DNA from: an uncultured Paracoccaceae bacterium
Lineage (GTDB): Bacteria > Pseudomonadota > Alphaproteobacteria > Rhodobacterales > Rhodobacteraceae
Length of the DNA stretch: 64,000 bases
Direction of reading: 5' to 3'
Assembly (NCBI GenBank): GCA_947497985.1
Contig: CANMIX010000003.1
Location: forward strand, 62,001 to 126,000
In this document: in pieces, positions 15,841-24,861 of the stretch
Layout: each line of letters starts with the position of its first letter
Numbering within the stretch: position 1 is the first letter of the stretch
Made by a program: the position numbers and the translations under genes
The notes under the pieces: generated by a model
What the model saw: the letters and a program-made list of their open reading frames with translations, nothing else
Told to the model about the DNA's origin: nothing
Databases searched by the model: none

Positions 15841-16950
15841 ATGATCACACCCACAGATGAGACAGAGCTGGCTGCGGTAATCGACCAGGCGGAAGGTCCG
15901 TTGTCGATATCAGGAGGAGCCACACGTGGTATAGACGTTGTCGGCACCAAGGTAAGCACACGAAAACTGAGCGGTGTAACGCTTTATGAGCCGGGCGCGT
16001 TGACGATGGTTGCCCGCGCCGGAACACCGTTGGAGGAGGTGCAGTCCATTTTGGCCCAAGAAGGCCAGCAGCTGGCTTTTGAACCTGCGGATTATCGCGG
16101 TTTAATGGGGACACAGGGCGTGTCGACGATTGGTGGCGCATTTGCCAGCAACAGTTCTGGGCCGCGCCGGGTGCAGGCGGGAGCGGCGCGCGATTTCTTG
16201 CTGGGAGTGCGGTTCGTTGATGGGCGGGGCGCGGTTTTGAAAAACGGCGGCCGGGTGATGAAGAATGTCACCGGCTATGATCTGGTCAAGTTGATGGCCG
16301 GGGCATATGGCACCTTGGGGGTCCTGAGCGAGGTGTCGTTCAAAGTTTTGCCCAAGCCCGAATGCTCTGGCACGCTGGTGTGGGAGGGGTTGGATCCGGT
16401 CCAATCGCTGCGGGTGTTCACGGCGTCGATGAATTCGCCCTTTGACGTCACTGGCGCCGCGCGATTGCCGGAGCAGGAGGGTCTGCCGTCGAAAACGTTG
16501 ATCCGGCTGGAAGGGTTTGAAAGCTCGGTTCAATATCGGATGCGGCAGTTGGAAAGCAAACTGGATGTGTTTGCACAGCCGCATGCTCTGATCGATGCAG
16601 ACGCGCTGTGGCAGGCGGTGCGCGATGTGGAGCCGTTTAAGAGGCACGTTGGAGCGATCTGGCGCAGCTCGATCAAACCCAGTGATATGCCCAGCTTTGT
16701 TGAGCGTATCCCGGGCGAGCATCTTGTTGACTGGGCAGGCGGGCTGGTGTGGAGCCTTCTGGACCCGTCGGTCGATCTGCGCGACTTGCGCGGTGAGATC
16801 GGTGGTCACAGCACATTGGTACGTGCGGCACATGGAGGGCAAGCCTTTGCCCGGTTTGAGCCACAGCCCAGCCCATTGGCGATCCTTGCGCAAGGGTTAC
16901 GGGCTGAATTTGACCCCCGTGGGATCTTAAATCCGGGATTGATGGGGTAG
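15841..16950 (+). CDS. glcE: Glycolate oxidase subunit GlcE
   Basis: The 369-residue product is an FAD-binding type 4 protein shorter than GlcD, as usual for GlcE. Visible motifs are LSISGGATRGIDVVG, GTQGVSTIGGAFASNSSGPRRV and GGRVMKNVTGYDLVKLMAGAYG (cited in parts). It is required with GlcD and GlcF for glycolate dehydrogenase activity. The start is fixed by a purine-rich GGAAAAGATGAA that is part of the repeat element just upstream. glcF starts 3 bases after its stop. Confidence 0.95.
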   Translation: MITPTDETELAAVIDQAEGPLSISGGATRGIDVVGTKVSTRKLSGVTLYEPGALTMVARAGTPLEEVQSILAQEGQQLAFEPADYRGLMGTQGVSTIGGAFASNSSGPRRVQAGAARDFLLGVRFVDGRGAVLKNGGRVMKNVTGYDLVKLMAGAYGTLGVLSEVSFKVLPKPECSGTLVWEGLDPVQSLRVFTASMNSPFDVTGAARLPEQEGLPSKTLIRLEGFESSVQYRMRQLESKLDVFAQPHALIDADALWQAVRDVEPFKRHVGAIWRSSIKPSDMPSFVERIPGEHLVDWAGGLVWSLLDPSVDLRDLRGEIGGHSTLVRAAHGGQAFARFEPQPSPLAILAQGLRAEFDPRGILNPGLMG

Positions 16951-16953
16951 GTT

Positions 16954-18273
16954 ATGAAAACAAATTTCACCGAAGAGCAGCTGCGTGATCCTGGGCTCAA
17001 ACGCGCCAATGACATCCTGCGGTCTTGTGTGCACTGCGGGTTTTGCACGGCGACCTGTCCGACCTATCAAGTGCTGGGCGATGAGCTGGACAGCCCGCGT
17101 GGGCGGATCTATTTGATCAAGGACATGCTGGAGAACGAGCGCCAGCCGGACGCAAAGACAGTGAAACATATCGATCGCTGCCTTGGCTGTTTGGCGTGTA
17201 TGACGACCTGCCCATCGGGGGTGCACTATATGCACCTGCTCGATCAGGCGCGGGCCTATATCGAGGGCCGATATAAGCGTCCTTTCATGGATCGTGGGTT
17301 GCGCTGGATCCTGTCCCGCATTCTACCCTATCCGGGCCGATTTCGGATTGCCTTGTTGGGGGCGAAAATTGCGCGGCCTTTGCGCCGGTTCGTTCCGGAT
17401 CCGCGATTGCGGGCGATGTTGGACATGGCGCCCAAAACAGTTCCGCCTGTGTCGCGCAATGATGATCCGCAAAGCTTTCAACCCGATGGGGCGCGGCGCA
17501 TGCGCGTTGCGCTGATGACGGGATGTGCGCAAAAGGCGCTGAACACCGATATCAATGATGCAACGATCCGCCTGTTGCGTCGTTTGGGCTGCGAGGTCGT
17601 CGTGGCTGAGGGCGCAGGCTGTTGTGGGGCTTTGACCCACCATATGGGGCGGGAGGGCGAAAGCCATGCGACGGCAGCCAAGAACATCCGTGCCTGGAGT
17701 GCTGAGGTTGCGGGCAAAGGGCTCGATGCGATCGTGATCAATACCTCGGGCTGTGGCACCACAGTCAAGGACTATGGTCATATGTTCCGCAACAGCGATC
17801 TGGCGGTGGAGGCGGCGCAGATTTCGGGTTTGGCCGTTGATATAACTGAGCTTTTACAGCGCCTTGATCTGCCTGAGGGAGAGAGCAAGGAGATGGTGGT
17901 TGCCTATCATGCGGCCTGTTCATTGCAACACGGGCAGCAGGTCAAGGCAGCGCCCAAAGAGTTATTGAAGCGAGCAGGATTTACCGTGGTGGAACCCAAA
18001 GACCCACATCTGTGCTGCGGTTCGGCCGGGACGTATAATCTGTTGCAGCCTGAAATCTCGGGCACGTTAAAGGCGCGAAAGGTCAAGACCTTGGAAGCAG
18101 CGGCGCCGGATGTGATCTCGGCTGGAAATATTGGCTGCATGATGCAGATCGGTTCTGCTGCGCAAACGCCGGTTGTCCACACGGTTGAATTGCTGGATTG
18201 GGCCACGGGTGGGCCAAAGCCGCCGGCGCTCAGCGCAGACGTGTCGGCTGATCCGGTTCCGCGTCTGCGGTAA
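16954..18273 (+). CDS. glcF: Glycolate oxidase iron-sulfur subunit GlcF
   Basis: The 439-residue product has two N-terminal 4Fe-4S motifs (CVHCGFCTATCP about residues 27-38, CLGCLACMTTCP about 77-88) and two CCG domains (GCAQKALNTDINDATIRLL and HAACSLQHGQQ...HLCCGSAGTYN). It carries electrons from GlcD/GlcE to the respiratory chain at the inner face of the membrane. It completes the glcDEF operon. The C-terminal tail after the last CCG motif is slightly extended. Confidence 0.96.
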   Translation: MKTNFTEEQLRDPGLKRANDILRSCVHCGFCTATCPTYQVLGDELDSPRGRIYLIKDMLENERQPDAKTVKHIDRCLGCLACMTTCPSGVHYMHLLDQARAYIEGRYKRPFMDRGLRWILSRILPYPGRFRIALLGAKIARPLRRFVPDPRLRAMLDMAPKTVPPVSRNDDPQSFQPDGARRMRVALMTGCAQKALNTDINDATIRLLRRLGCEVVVAEGAGCCGALTHHMGREGESHATAAKNIRAWSAEVAGKGLDAIVINTSGCGTTVKDYGHMFRNSDLAVEAAQISGLAVDITELLQRLDLPEGESKEMVVAYHAACSLQHGQQVKAAPKELLKRAGFTVVEPKDPHLCCGSAGTYNLLQPEISGTLKARKVKTLEAAAPDVISAGNIGCMMQIGSAAQTPVVHTVELLDWATGGPKPPALSADVSADPVPRLR

Positions 18274-18395
18274 ACTGCGGCTTTTGGGCCACGCTTGCGT
18301 TAACCGCTTCTTAAATCTTTCCGGTTGCCCCATTTTTGCCTCAGTCCGGCCCGACAATGCGCAGATAGTTTTTTTGAGAATTGGGGACGCACCGC

Positions 18396-19223
18396 GTGCG
18401 TACAAGCAATATTATCAAAGCTGCATTGATCACGGTCGCAGGTTTCATGGCCCCACCGTCATTGGCGCAGGATAGTCAATTGGAGCGTCTGGAAACGCTG
18501 GACGCTGGTCGGCAGTGGGATGCTGTTGGTCGTTTGGACCTGAATGGGCAGGGGCTCTGCACCGGCGCGCTGATTGCGCCCGATTTGGTTTTAACAGCGG
18601 CACATTGTCTGTTTGACCCATATACCAGCGCGCAATTTGATCCCACGACAATCGAGTTCCTGGCTGGATGGCGCAACGGTCGTGCCTCGGCTTATCGCTC
18701 TGTGCGGCGTGCGACGGTGCATCCGTCTTATGTCTATAGTGGTGAAGTATCATCAAGCCATGTGCGCAACGATATTGCATTGTTGCAGCTGCAGCGCCCG
18801 ATCCGAAACACAACCGTCAAACCATTTGAGACCGATGCCAGACCGCGCAAAGGCGATAAGATCGGGGTTGTATCCTATGCCCATGATCGCGCTGAGGTGC
18901 CGTCGTTGCAAGAAGTCTGTGGGATCATGGCACGCCAGCTCGGTGTGTTGGTGATGTCCTGCGACGTCGATTTTGGTGCGTCAGGCGCGCCCGTATTCTC
19001 ATTTGAAACCGACACGCCGCGTATCGTGTCGGTGATCTCTGCCAAAGCAGAGGTTAAAGGTGAGCGTGTCTCCCTTGGGGCGTCCCTTGCAGAAGATCTG
19101 GATCTGTTGCGGGCCAATCTGACATCTGCAAATGGATCTACGTTCCAAGCACCCGTTGGCGCGCGCCGTGTGCGTGTCGGAGATGGGCCGGGTGGGACCG
19201 GTGCGAAGTTTGTAAAACCATGA
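18396..19223 (+). CDS. Secreted trypsin-like serine protease (S1 family), copy 1
   Basis: The 275-residue product has a signal peptide (about residues 1-26, ending SLAQ) and an intact triad: His in LTAAHC, Asp in RNDIALLQL and Ser in DFGASGAP. It should fold as a chymotrypsin-like protease acting outside the cytoplasm. The GTG start at 18396 is chosen because GGGGAC precedes it; a TTG at 18381 would add five residues. The next gene is a paralogue that overlaps its stop. Copy 1 ends in a basic, proline-containing tail after the fold. Confidence 0.87.
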   Translation: MRTSNIIKAALITVAGFMAPPSLAQDSQLERLETLDAGRQWDAVGRLDLNGQGLCTGALIAPDLVLTAAHCLFDPYTSAQFDPTTIEFLAGWRNGRASAYRSVRRATVHPSYVYSGEVSSSHVRNDIALLQLQRPIRNTTVKPFETDARPRKGDKIGVVSYAHDRAEVPSLQEVCGIMARQLGVLVMSCDVDFGASGAPVFSFETDTPRIVSVISAKAEVKGERVSLGASLAEDLDLLRANLTSANGSTFQAPVGARRVRVGDGPGGTGAKFVKP

Positions 19224-19963
19224 TGTGGCGCGTGGTGATAAGTGCCGTTGTCGGACTGGCATGCTGTGTGCAGGCCACCTGGGCCGAGACAAGCGGTCTG
19301 CGCCGGTTGACGGACCGCGACGATCTATTGGGCTGGGAAGGTGTTGGGCGGCTTGAGGTCAAGAACGACAGTTACTGTACCGGCACATTGATCGCGGCTG
19401 ATTTGGTGCTGACAGCGGCCCATTGTGTCTACAAACGATCGGGGGAATTGGCGCATCCAAAGGAGGTTTTATTCCGTTCTGGCCTGCGCGACGGGGTCTC
19501 GATCGCAGAGCGTCAGGCGTTGCAGATTGCGGTGGATCCAAAGTTTACCCCGGAAGGACGGCTGACATCCGAGGATATTCGGCACGATGTGGCACTGGTG
19601 CGACTGCGCGAGCCGATCACGTTACTAGATGCCGACCCGTTTGCCTTTCACACCGGTGATATACGCGGGCGCGACATCTCAGTGACCTCTTATGGACGCG
19701 GACGTAGCAAGGCCTTATCGCGGCAACGTCACTGCAATATTTTGGACCAAGAGCGTGGGATATTTGTGATCGACTGCAATGTCACCTTCGGTTCATCCGG
19801 TGCACCCATTTTTGTAAAGGGCGGTACACGTGGGCGTATCCTTTCGCTGGTGTCCGGAAGTGGAACCTATGGCGGGCGTGAAGTAGCCTTTGGTATGAAA
19901 CTGCTGGACCGGGTGGCCGAGCTGAAAGCTCAGCTGCGCCGCAACCCGGTTCCTGCGCCGTAA
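19220..19963 (+). CDS. Secreted trypsin-like serine protease (S1 family), copy 2
   Basis: A 247-residue paralogue of the preceding protein, with signal peptide (about residues 1-22, ending TWA), GTLIAADLVLTAAHC (His), RHDVALVRL (Asp) and VTFGSSGAP (Ser). The shared pattern RLT/DR..WEGVGRLE...CTGTLIA suggests tandem duplication. Its ATG overlaps the TGA of copy 1 (ATGATG), so translation is coupled. Specificity cannot be read. Both lack an obvious C-terminal anchor. Confidence 0.87.
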   Translation: MMWRVVISAVVGLACCVQATWAETSGLRRLTDRDDLLGWEGVGRLEVKNDSYCTGTLIAADLVLTAAHCVYKRSGELAHPKEVLFRSGLRDGVSIAERQALQIAVDPKFTPEGRLTSEDIRHDVALVRLREPITLLDADPFAFHTGDIRGRDISVTSYGRGRSKALSRQRHCNILDQERGIFVIDCNVTFGSSGAPIFVKGGTRGRILSLVSGSGTYGGREVAFGMKLLDRVAELKAQLRRNPVPAP

Positions 19964-20156
19964 AACGATTTAGACCGCAAACCCGCGACGTCTGGCGCAG
20001 TAGCGCGAATTTTGTCCGTCCGGGTGGTTGAAACCCCTTTTAATGCACTTATGTCGATTTTGTTCGGGTCGCCCAAAGCGGGGCCAGGGCATTTGAACCG
20101 CCTGTCCATATCGGAAGGCACTGACATATATCGCTCTTGAAAGAGGATAAAACGAC

Positions 20157-20621
20157 ATGCGTACGTTTGATTTCGCGCCGCTTCACCGCGCGACCATTGG
20201 TTTTGACCAAATTGCGGATCTGATGGACCGGGCGCTCAGCGCCGATGGATCTCAGTCCAGCTACCCACCTTATAACATTGAAAAAACGGCTGCTGATGCT
20301 TACCGGATTTCCATTGCCGTTGCGGGTTTCTCCGAGAGTGAGCTGAACGTTGAGGTCAAGGAAAACGCGTTGATCATTGCAGCGCAAAAGGCTGAGCCTG
20401 ATGGAGCGCGGTCTTTTTTACATCGCGGTATTGCCACCCGTGCGTTTGAGCGCCGCTTTACACTGGCTGACCACATCCGGGTGACCGGGGCCAGCCACGC
20501 CGATGGCATGTTGCACATCGAATTGCACCGTGAGGTTCCCGAAGCGCTAAAGCCACGACGGATTGCCATCAATGGCCAACTGCCTGAGACCGCGGAAATC
20601 GAGACCAAGCCCGTCAACTGA
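20157..20621 (+). CDS. Small heat shock protein Hsp20 (IbpA-like)
   Basis: The 154-residue product begins MRTFDFAPLHRATIGFDQIADLMD, the IbpA-type N-terminus, then has an alpha-crystallin domain (PPYNIEKTAADAYRISIAVAG to HADGMLHIELHRE) and an IAI oligomerisation motif at about 136-138. It binds unfolding proteins as an ATP-independent chaperone. AGAGGA lies upstream of the ATG. I found no convincing sigma-32 promoter in the 190 bases before it. A strong terminator follows. Confidence 0.95.
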   Translation: MRTFDFAPLHRATIGFDQIADLMDRALSADGSQSSYPPYNIEKTAADAYRISIAVAGFSESELNVEVKENALIIAAQKAEPDGARSFLHRGIATRAFERRFTLADHIRVTGASHADGMLHIELHREVPEALKPRRIAINGQLPETAEIETKPVN

Positions 20622-20648
20622 CCCTGTTCTCCTCCCTTAGGGTCAATG

Positions 20649-20680
20649 AAACCCGCGAGCTGAATGCTCGCGGGTTTTTG
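20649..20680 (+). terminator. Terminator of hsp20
   Basis: A perfect 12-base stem (AAACCCGCGAGC with GCTCGCGGGTTT), 5-base loop TGAAT, followed by TT-G. Confidence 0.9.
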
Positions 20681-20694
20681 GTTGTTCCATTGAA

Positions 20695-20720
20695 AAAAGG
20701 GGCCCGGTTGGACCCCTTTT
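20695..20720 (-). terminator. Terminator of the esterase-like phytase gene
   Basis: AAAAGGGG pairs with CCCCTTTT around a 10-base loop. On the minus strand the stem runs into a T-rich tail, 22 bases after the stop at 20743. Confidence 0.75.
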
Positions 20721-20742
20721 CCCAGATGTTACATGATTGGGA

Positions 20743-22917
20743 TTATTCGACTTTGCCGAAGGACCAGAACATGGTCTCACCCGAGCTGTCGTCAACACCG
20801 TCGTTGTCGGTGGAGACAAACGCCGTGCCGTCGTTCAGGATCGCCAGGCCTTCGATCTTGTCCAGAACGTAGCCGCCGGTGGACTTCAGATCTGGCAGCA
20901 GGTCGCGCACCAGCTCTTTGGTCACCACAGGCAATTCACCGCCCAGAGCAGCCGGAACCATTTCTGACGCCGCGATGCGGTAGATCTTCTTGGTCACGGC
21001 ACGGTCGTCATGCTGGTTGTCACGCTCGACAACGTAGACGTAGTCACCATGAGCAACGATTTCCGACAGGCCGACCCAACCGGTTGCAGGCTCGGCTTTG
21101 GGATAGTGAACCGCGCCCCATTCTTTGGTTTCCAGATTGTAGGAGACCAATTTCACGTGGTTTTTCGGATCGTCTTTCCACTCGCGCTGAACGGCCATCC
21201 AGAGGGTGTCGCCAACCTTGGTCACACCTTCAAAGCCGAACCGCTTTTCAACCGCTGCCAGTTCCGCAGGAATTGTGATCTCACCCTTGTTGGTTTTGAT
21301 CAGGCCATCGGCGGTGACGTGGTAGATCGCGTGTGGAATGGCGCGCTCGGTGCGGCCTTCAGAGGCCACGTAGAAGCCGCCTTTGCCGTCCAGGGTGATG
21401 CCTTCGAGGTCGATTTTCTGCGCAGCATCGCCGTTTGCACGGTGGATGCGGATCACGTCAACGATGCGGGCAGGGGTCTGGCTTGGATCGATCTTAAAGA
21501 TCGAAGGCTGGAAGCCATAGAAGCTGTCGTTCACCGCATAGATCATGCCGTCAGCGTCGGCGACCATGCCAGAGATCGCGCCCCAGCCGATCAGCTCATC
21601 CGCGCCTTCAGACGTCAGATGCGGGTAAACAGCAGGTGCGTCCTGATATTCAAACAGCATGACATGCGCGCGGGCACCGCCGTCTTCGATCAGGTCTTTT
21701 TCGTTTGCGGAAACCAAAAGGTTACGCTCAGGGATAGTAACATAGCCTTCTGGGCCAACACCGGAGGACAGCAGCTGCTTCAGCACCGGGTTTGCAGGGT
21801 CAGTTACGTCATAGACGCCGACAACCGACGCGCGCTCAGCACCAACAAACACATAAGGCGTGCCGTTGAATTCGCCAAAGGTCACGGATTCTGGCTCAAC
21901 GCCTTTGGCGTCAGAGCGTTTGTCCGGGTAGTGGCCGATTTGGATGATGGCTTTTTCAAAGTCGGTGCCGCTTTCGTAAACAACGGTGCCGTCTTTGTTG
22001 AAGATGGTCCAACCGCGAGAGCCGCCGTTGTAGTCACCTTCGTTTGCAATCGCAAAATGGGTGTCGTCGATCCAGGTCACCGCATCAGGCTCGCGCAGGC
22101 GGCCGTCTTGGCTCTCGTTGAAGATCAGCGCGCCGCGTTCGTCTGTGGCGTCGATGTCCTTCAGGTCAACTGCACCGGCAGAGAAGTGGTTCAGAACTTC
22201 GCCGTCTTTGGACACAACAACCATGTGGTTGTTTTCCTGCAGGGTGATGACAGTTTCGCCCAGACCGTTGATCGAAACATATTCGGGCTCGGGGTCGGAA
22301 CCTGCGATCTCGGCCAGGCCGGTCAGATCAACCATTTTCATGGAAGAACAGTCCAGACCGCCGTCAGTGGTGTTGATCATCACCAGATTGCCGGCTGGCA
22401 GCTGTGGGATGATACCGTCGTTCAGATCTTCGTCACGCTCGTTTTCGATCGCAACCGAGATGAATGCGCCGTCTTTGGATTTGGCAACGCTGTCGGGCTG
22501 GCCGCCCAGATCACAGGCCGCAACCTCGGCACCGGTGGTGGTGTCGATGGCTTTCAGGAAACCAGAAGGCTGTGTGTAGCTCTCGGAGGTGTTCACGCCG
22601 ACATATGCAGTGGTACCAACGATCGCAACTGATGTGGGCTCACCGCCCAGATCGATATTGCCTTTTGGCGCAGGGTTCGCGGGATCGGTGATGTCGATCA
22701 AACCGAGCGCACCCAGTGGGCTGTCGGTGTAGACCAGTGTCATACCGTCCGCAGTCGCATCGATGATCTCTGGCGAGCTTTCACGGCTGGTGTCTTCACC
22801 GGCGGCCATGTTCTTGATGACCGGGAAGGAAGCGATACGGTTAAAGTTCATCTCAGCCGAAGCCTGAACAGCGCTCAGGGCTAGGGCCGATGTCAGGCAA
22901 AGAAAGCGCGCGGACAT
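20743..22917 (-). CDS. Secreted esterase-like activity of phytase family protein
   Basis: A 724-residue secreted protein; the signal peptide is about residues 1-22 (LCLTSALALSAVQASA). The first ~420 residues form beta-propeller-like repeats (DITDPANPAPKGNIDLGGEP, AIDTTTGAEVAACDLGG, YDVTDPANPVLKQLLSSG), the choice-of-anchor I pattern. The last ~300 match the phytase-esterase domain (FKIDPSQTP, DLEGITLDGKGGFYVASEG, FEGVTKVGDTLWMA). A role in phosphate or ester scavenging is plausible but unproven. Start 22917 has GGGAG upstream. It is a single-gene unit with a terminator. A weak Pho-box-like direct repeat lies upstream. Confidence 0.88.
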   Translation of the reverse strand: MSARFLCLTSALALSAVQASAEMNFNRIASFPVIKNMAAGEDTSRESSPEIIDATADGMTLVYTDSPLGALGLIDITDPANPAPKGNIDLGGEPTSVAIVGTTAYVGVNTSESYTQPSGFLKAIDTTTGAEVAACDLGGQPDSVAKSKDGAFISVAIENERDEDLNDGIIPQLPAGNLVMINTTDGGLDCSSMKMVDLTGLAEIAGSDPEPEYVSINGLGETVITLQENNHMVVVSKDGEVLNHFSAGAVDLKDIDATDERGALIFNESQDGRLREPDAVTWIDDTHFAIANEGDYNGGSRGWTIFNKDGTVVYESGTDFEKAIIQIGHYPDKRSDAKGVEPESVTFGEFNGTPYVFVGAERASVVGVYDVTDPANPVLKQLLSSGVGPEGYVTIPERNLLVSANEKDLIEDGGARAHVMLFEYQDAPAVYPHLTSEGADELIGWGAISGMVADADGMIYAVNDSFYGFQPSIFKIDPSQTPARIVDVIRIHRANGDAAQKIDLEGITLDGKGGFYVASEGRTERAIPHAIYHVTADGLIKTNKGEITIPAELAAVEKRFGFEGVTKVGDTLWMAVQREWKDDPKNHVKLVSYNLETKEWGAVHYPKAEPATGWVGLSEIVAHGDYVYVVERDNQHDDRAVTKKIYRIAASEMVPAALGGELPVVTKELVRDLLPDLKSTGGYVLDKIEGLAILNDGTAFVSTDNDGVDDSSGETMFWSFGKVE

Positions 22918-22965
22918 CTGTGGGTCTCCCAATGTAAGAATTCGGGAGGGAGATGACGGGCGGCG

Positions 22966-22982
22966 GTAACGACCGTGTGACG
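22966..22982 (-). promoter_or_regulatory. Weak Pho-box-like direct repeat
   Basis: On the minus strand CGTCAC and CGTTAC are spaced exactly 11 bases apart, as in PhoB half-sites, but the match to CTGTCAT is poor. It lies about 50 bases upstream of the phytase-family gene start. Confidence 0.25.
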
Positions 22983-23057
22983 CTTTTGATTCACAAATGT
23001 GAAAGACCGCCCAACACCCGTCCGAGCGGCCCTTTCCGAGGTTTTTAGCCCTTGGTC

Positions 23058-24533
23058 CTATACGGACATGCAGATGTATTTCATCTCCAAGTAGTCTTCG
23101 ATCCCGTGGTGACTACCTTCACGACCAAGGCCAGATTGTTTGATGCCGCCAAAGGGCGCATTCTCGGTCGAGATAATGCCGGTGTTTACCCCAACGATTC
23201 CGTATTCCAATGCCTCTGCCACCTTGTAAACGCGGCTCAGATCCTTGGCATAGAAATAGGACGCGAGACCAAAGATCGTGTCATTGGCCATCGCGATCAC
23301 CTCGTCTTCGTCCTCAAACTTGAACAAGGGTGCCATCGGGCCAAATGTCTCATCCGTGGCAAAGATCATGTCGGTGGTCGCGCCGGTCAAGATTGTGGGT
23401 TCAAAGAACGTGCTGCCCAAATCAGACCGATTGCCGCCCAAGATGACTTTTGCGCCTTTGGCCGTCGCGTCGGCAATGTGCTCTTCGACCTTGGTGACTG
23501 CCTTGGCGTTGATCAGTGGACCAAAGGCGCTGTCGACCTCAAACCCATCGCCAATTTTCATCTTGGCGACTTTGGCACGCAGTTTCTCTGCAAAGGCGTC
23601 ATAGACGCCGGCCTGGACGTAAATCCGATTGGCACAGACGCAGGTTTGCCCGTTGTTGCGGAACTTGCACATGATGGCACCATCGACAGCAGCATCCAGA
23701 TCGGCGTCGTCAAAGACAATAAAGGGCGCGTTGCCGCCCAGCTCCATCGAGCATTTCATCACGCTATCGGCCGCCTGACGCAGCAGAATGCGACCGACAT
23801 TGGTGGACCCGGTAAAGGTCAGCTTGCGCACGGCATCGTTTTCGCAGAACTCTTGGCCAATTTCGGCGGCGTTGAGGCTTGGCACCACGTTGAACACGCC
23901 TGCGGGGATGCCAGCGCGGTCGGCCAGCACCGCCAGTGCCGTCGCCGACAGCGGTGTCTCTTCGGACGGGCGCGCGACAAAGGCACAGCCTGCCGCCAAT
24001 GCGGGGCCTGCTTTGCGGGTGATCATTGCATTTGGAAAGTTCCACGGCGTGATCGACGCGGCAACCCCGATGGGTTGTTTCAGCACCGTGATACGTTTGT
24101 CGCGTTGATGGCCGGGGATCGTCTCCCCATAGATGCGCTTGGCTTCTTCGCCAAAAAACTCAATGAAGGACGCACCATAGGCGATTTCACCGCGTGCTTC
24201 GGACAAGGGTTTGCCCATCTCCGCGGTTAAGATGATGGCCAGATCTTCCTGGTTTTCCATGATCAGATCATAAAATTGGCGCAACAAGACAGCGCGTTCC
24301 TTGCCGGTCCATTTGGCCCATTCTTTCTGGGCGACTTCGGCTTGCGCAATCGCGCCTGCAACTTGAGCCCGTGAGAGGTCGGCAACTTGTGCGACAACGT
24401 CACCGCGCGCCGGGTTGATGACGTCAAAAGCACCGTTGTCGCCGTCCACAAAGGCACCCCCAATATAGGCGCGCGTTTCGAGAAGGGATGTGTCTTTGAG
24501 AAGAGATTTGAGGTCGGTTGCGACGGCGGTCAT
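23058..24533 (-). CDS. gabD: NAD(P)-dependent succinate-semialdehyde dehydrogenase
   Basis: The 491-residue product is an aldehyde dehydrogenase of the SSADH branch: ITPWNFPNAMITRKAGPALAAG, the catalytic Glu in MELGGNAPFIVFDDADLD and the catalytic Cys in NNGQTCVCANR. ARPSEETPLSA replaces the more usual KPAExTP. The start MTAVATDLKSLL is preceded by AAGGAA. It should oxidise succinate semialdehyde to succinate, feeding the TCA cycle, though related aldehydes are possible. It is divergent from creatinase; inverted repeats fill the gap. Confidence 0.92.
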   Translation of the reverse strand: MTAVATDLKSLLKDTSLLETRAYIGGAFVDGDNGAFDVINPARGDVVAQVADLSRAQVAGAIAQAEVAQKEWAKWTGKERAVLLRQFYDLIMENQEDLAIILTAEMGKPLSEARGEIAYGASFIEFFGEEAKRIYGETIPGHQRDKRITVLKQPIGVAASITPWNFPNAMITRKAGPALAAGCAFVARPSEETPLSATALAVLADRAGIPAGVFNVVPSLNAAEIGQEFCENDAVRKLTFTGSTNVGRILLRQAADSVMKCSMELGGNAPFIVFDDADLDAAVDGAIMCKFRNNGQTCVCANRIYVQAGVYDAFAEKLRAKVAKMKIGDGFEVDSAFGPLINAKAVTKVEEHIADATAKGAKVILGGNRSDLGSTFFEPTILTGATTDMIFATDETFGPMAPLFKFEDEDEVIAMANDTIFGLASYFYAKDLSRVYKVAEALEYGIVGVNTGIISTENAPFGGIKQSGLGREGSHHGIEDYLEMKYICMSV

Positions 24534-24773
24534 GGGGCAGGGTTCCTTGCATACGGATTGGCGTATCGAGAGCAAGGATTGTAGTTTTTGTCCATACGGT
24601 TTTCTAAATCCAGTTTTACAATGTGCTTAAAGCCAGTTCCCGCGCGGCTTTTGGGCAAGTTCGCCAAACTGATAAACCTCAGCGAAAAATCACAGGTCGC
24701 GAACACGATTTTGCTTGTCCTGAGCTGCATCAAGCGGTTCTAGTTCTGTTACGGTCGGGCGATGGCGTCGCCA

Positions 24774-24812
24774 CATGATCGGCATCATGCCAAAATCATG
24801 GACCGGTTCCAT
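24774..24812. promoter_or_regulatory. Inverted repeats between gabD and creatinase
   Basis: CATGAT-CGGC-ATCATG (24774-24789) is a perfect 6-base inverted repeat. ATGGACCGGTTCCAT (24798-24812) is an imperfect 15-base palindrome just after it. Their closeness to the creatinase start suggests a control site. The rest of 24534-24861 shows no gene. Confidence 0.4.
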
Positions 24813-24861
24813 ATCATGTCCTGAACGCCGGGAGCTTTCTTTGCGAAAGGAAGGATCCAGC

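Noticed and set aside
20040-20156. A sigma-32 heat-shock promoter before hsp20
   Set aside because: TTGAA and CCATAT are present near 20093-20110 but only about 8 bases apart, too close for the known spacing.
21010-22632. A 540-codon plus-strand open frame
   Set aside because: Antisense shadow of the phytase-family gene; no family resemblance, no ribosome binding site.
23052-24230. A 392-codon plus-strand open frame
   Set aside because: Antisense to the aldehyde dehydrogenase, whose catalytic motifs are intact.
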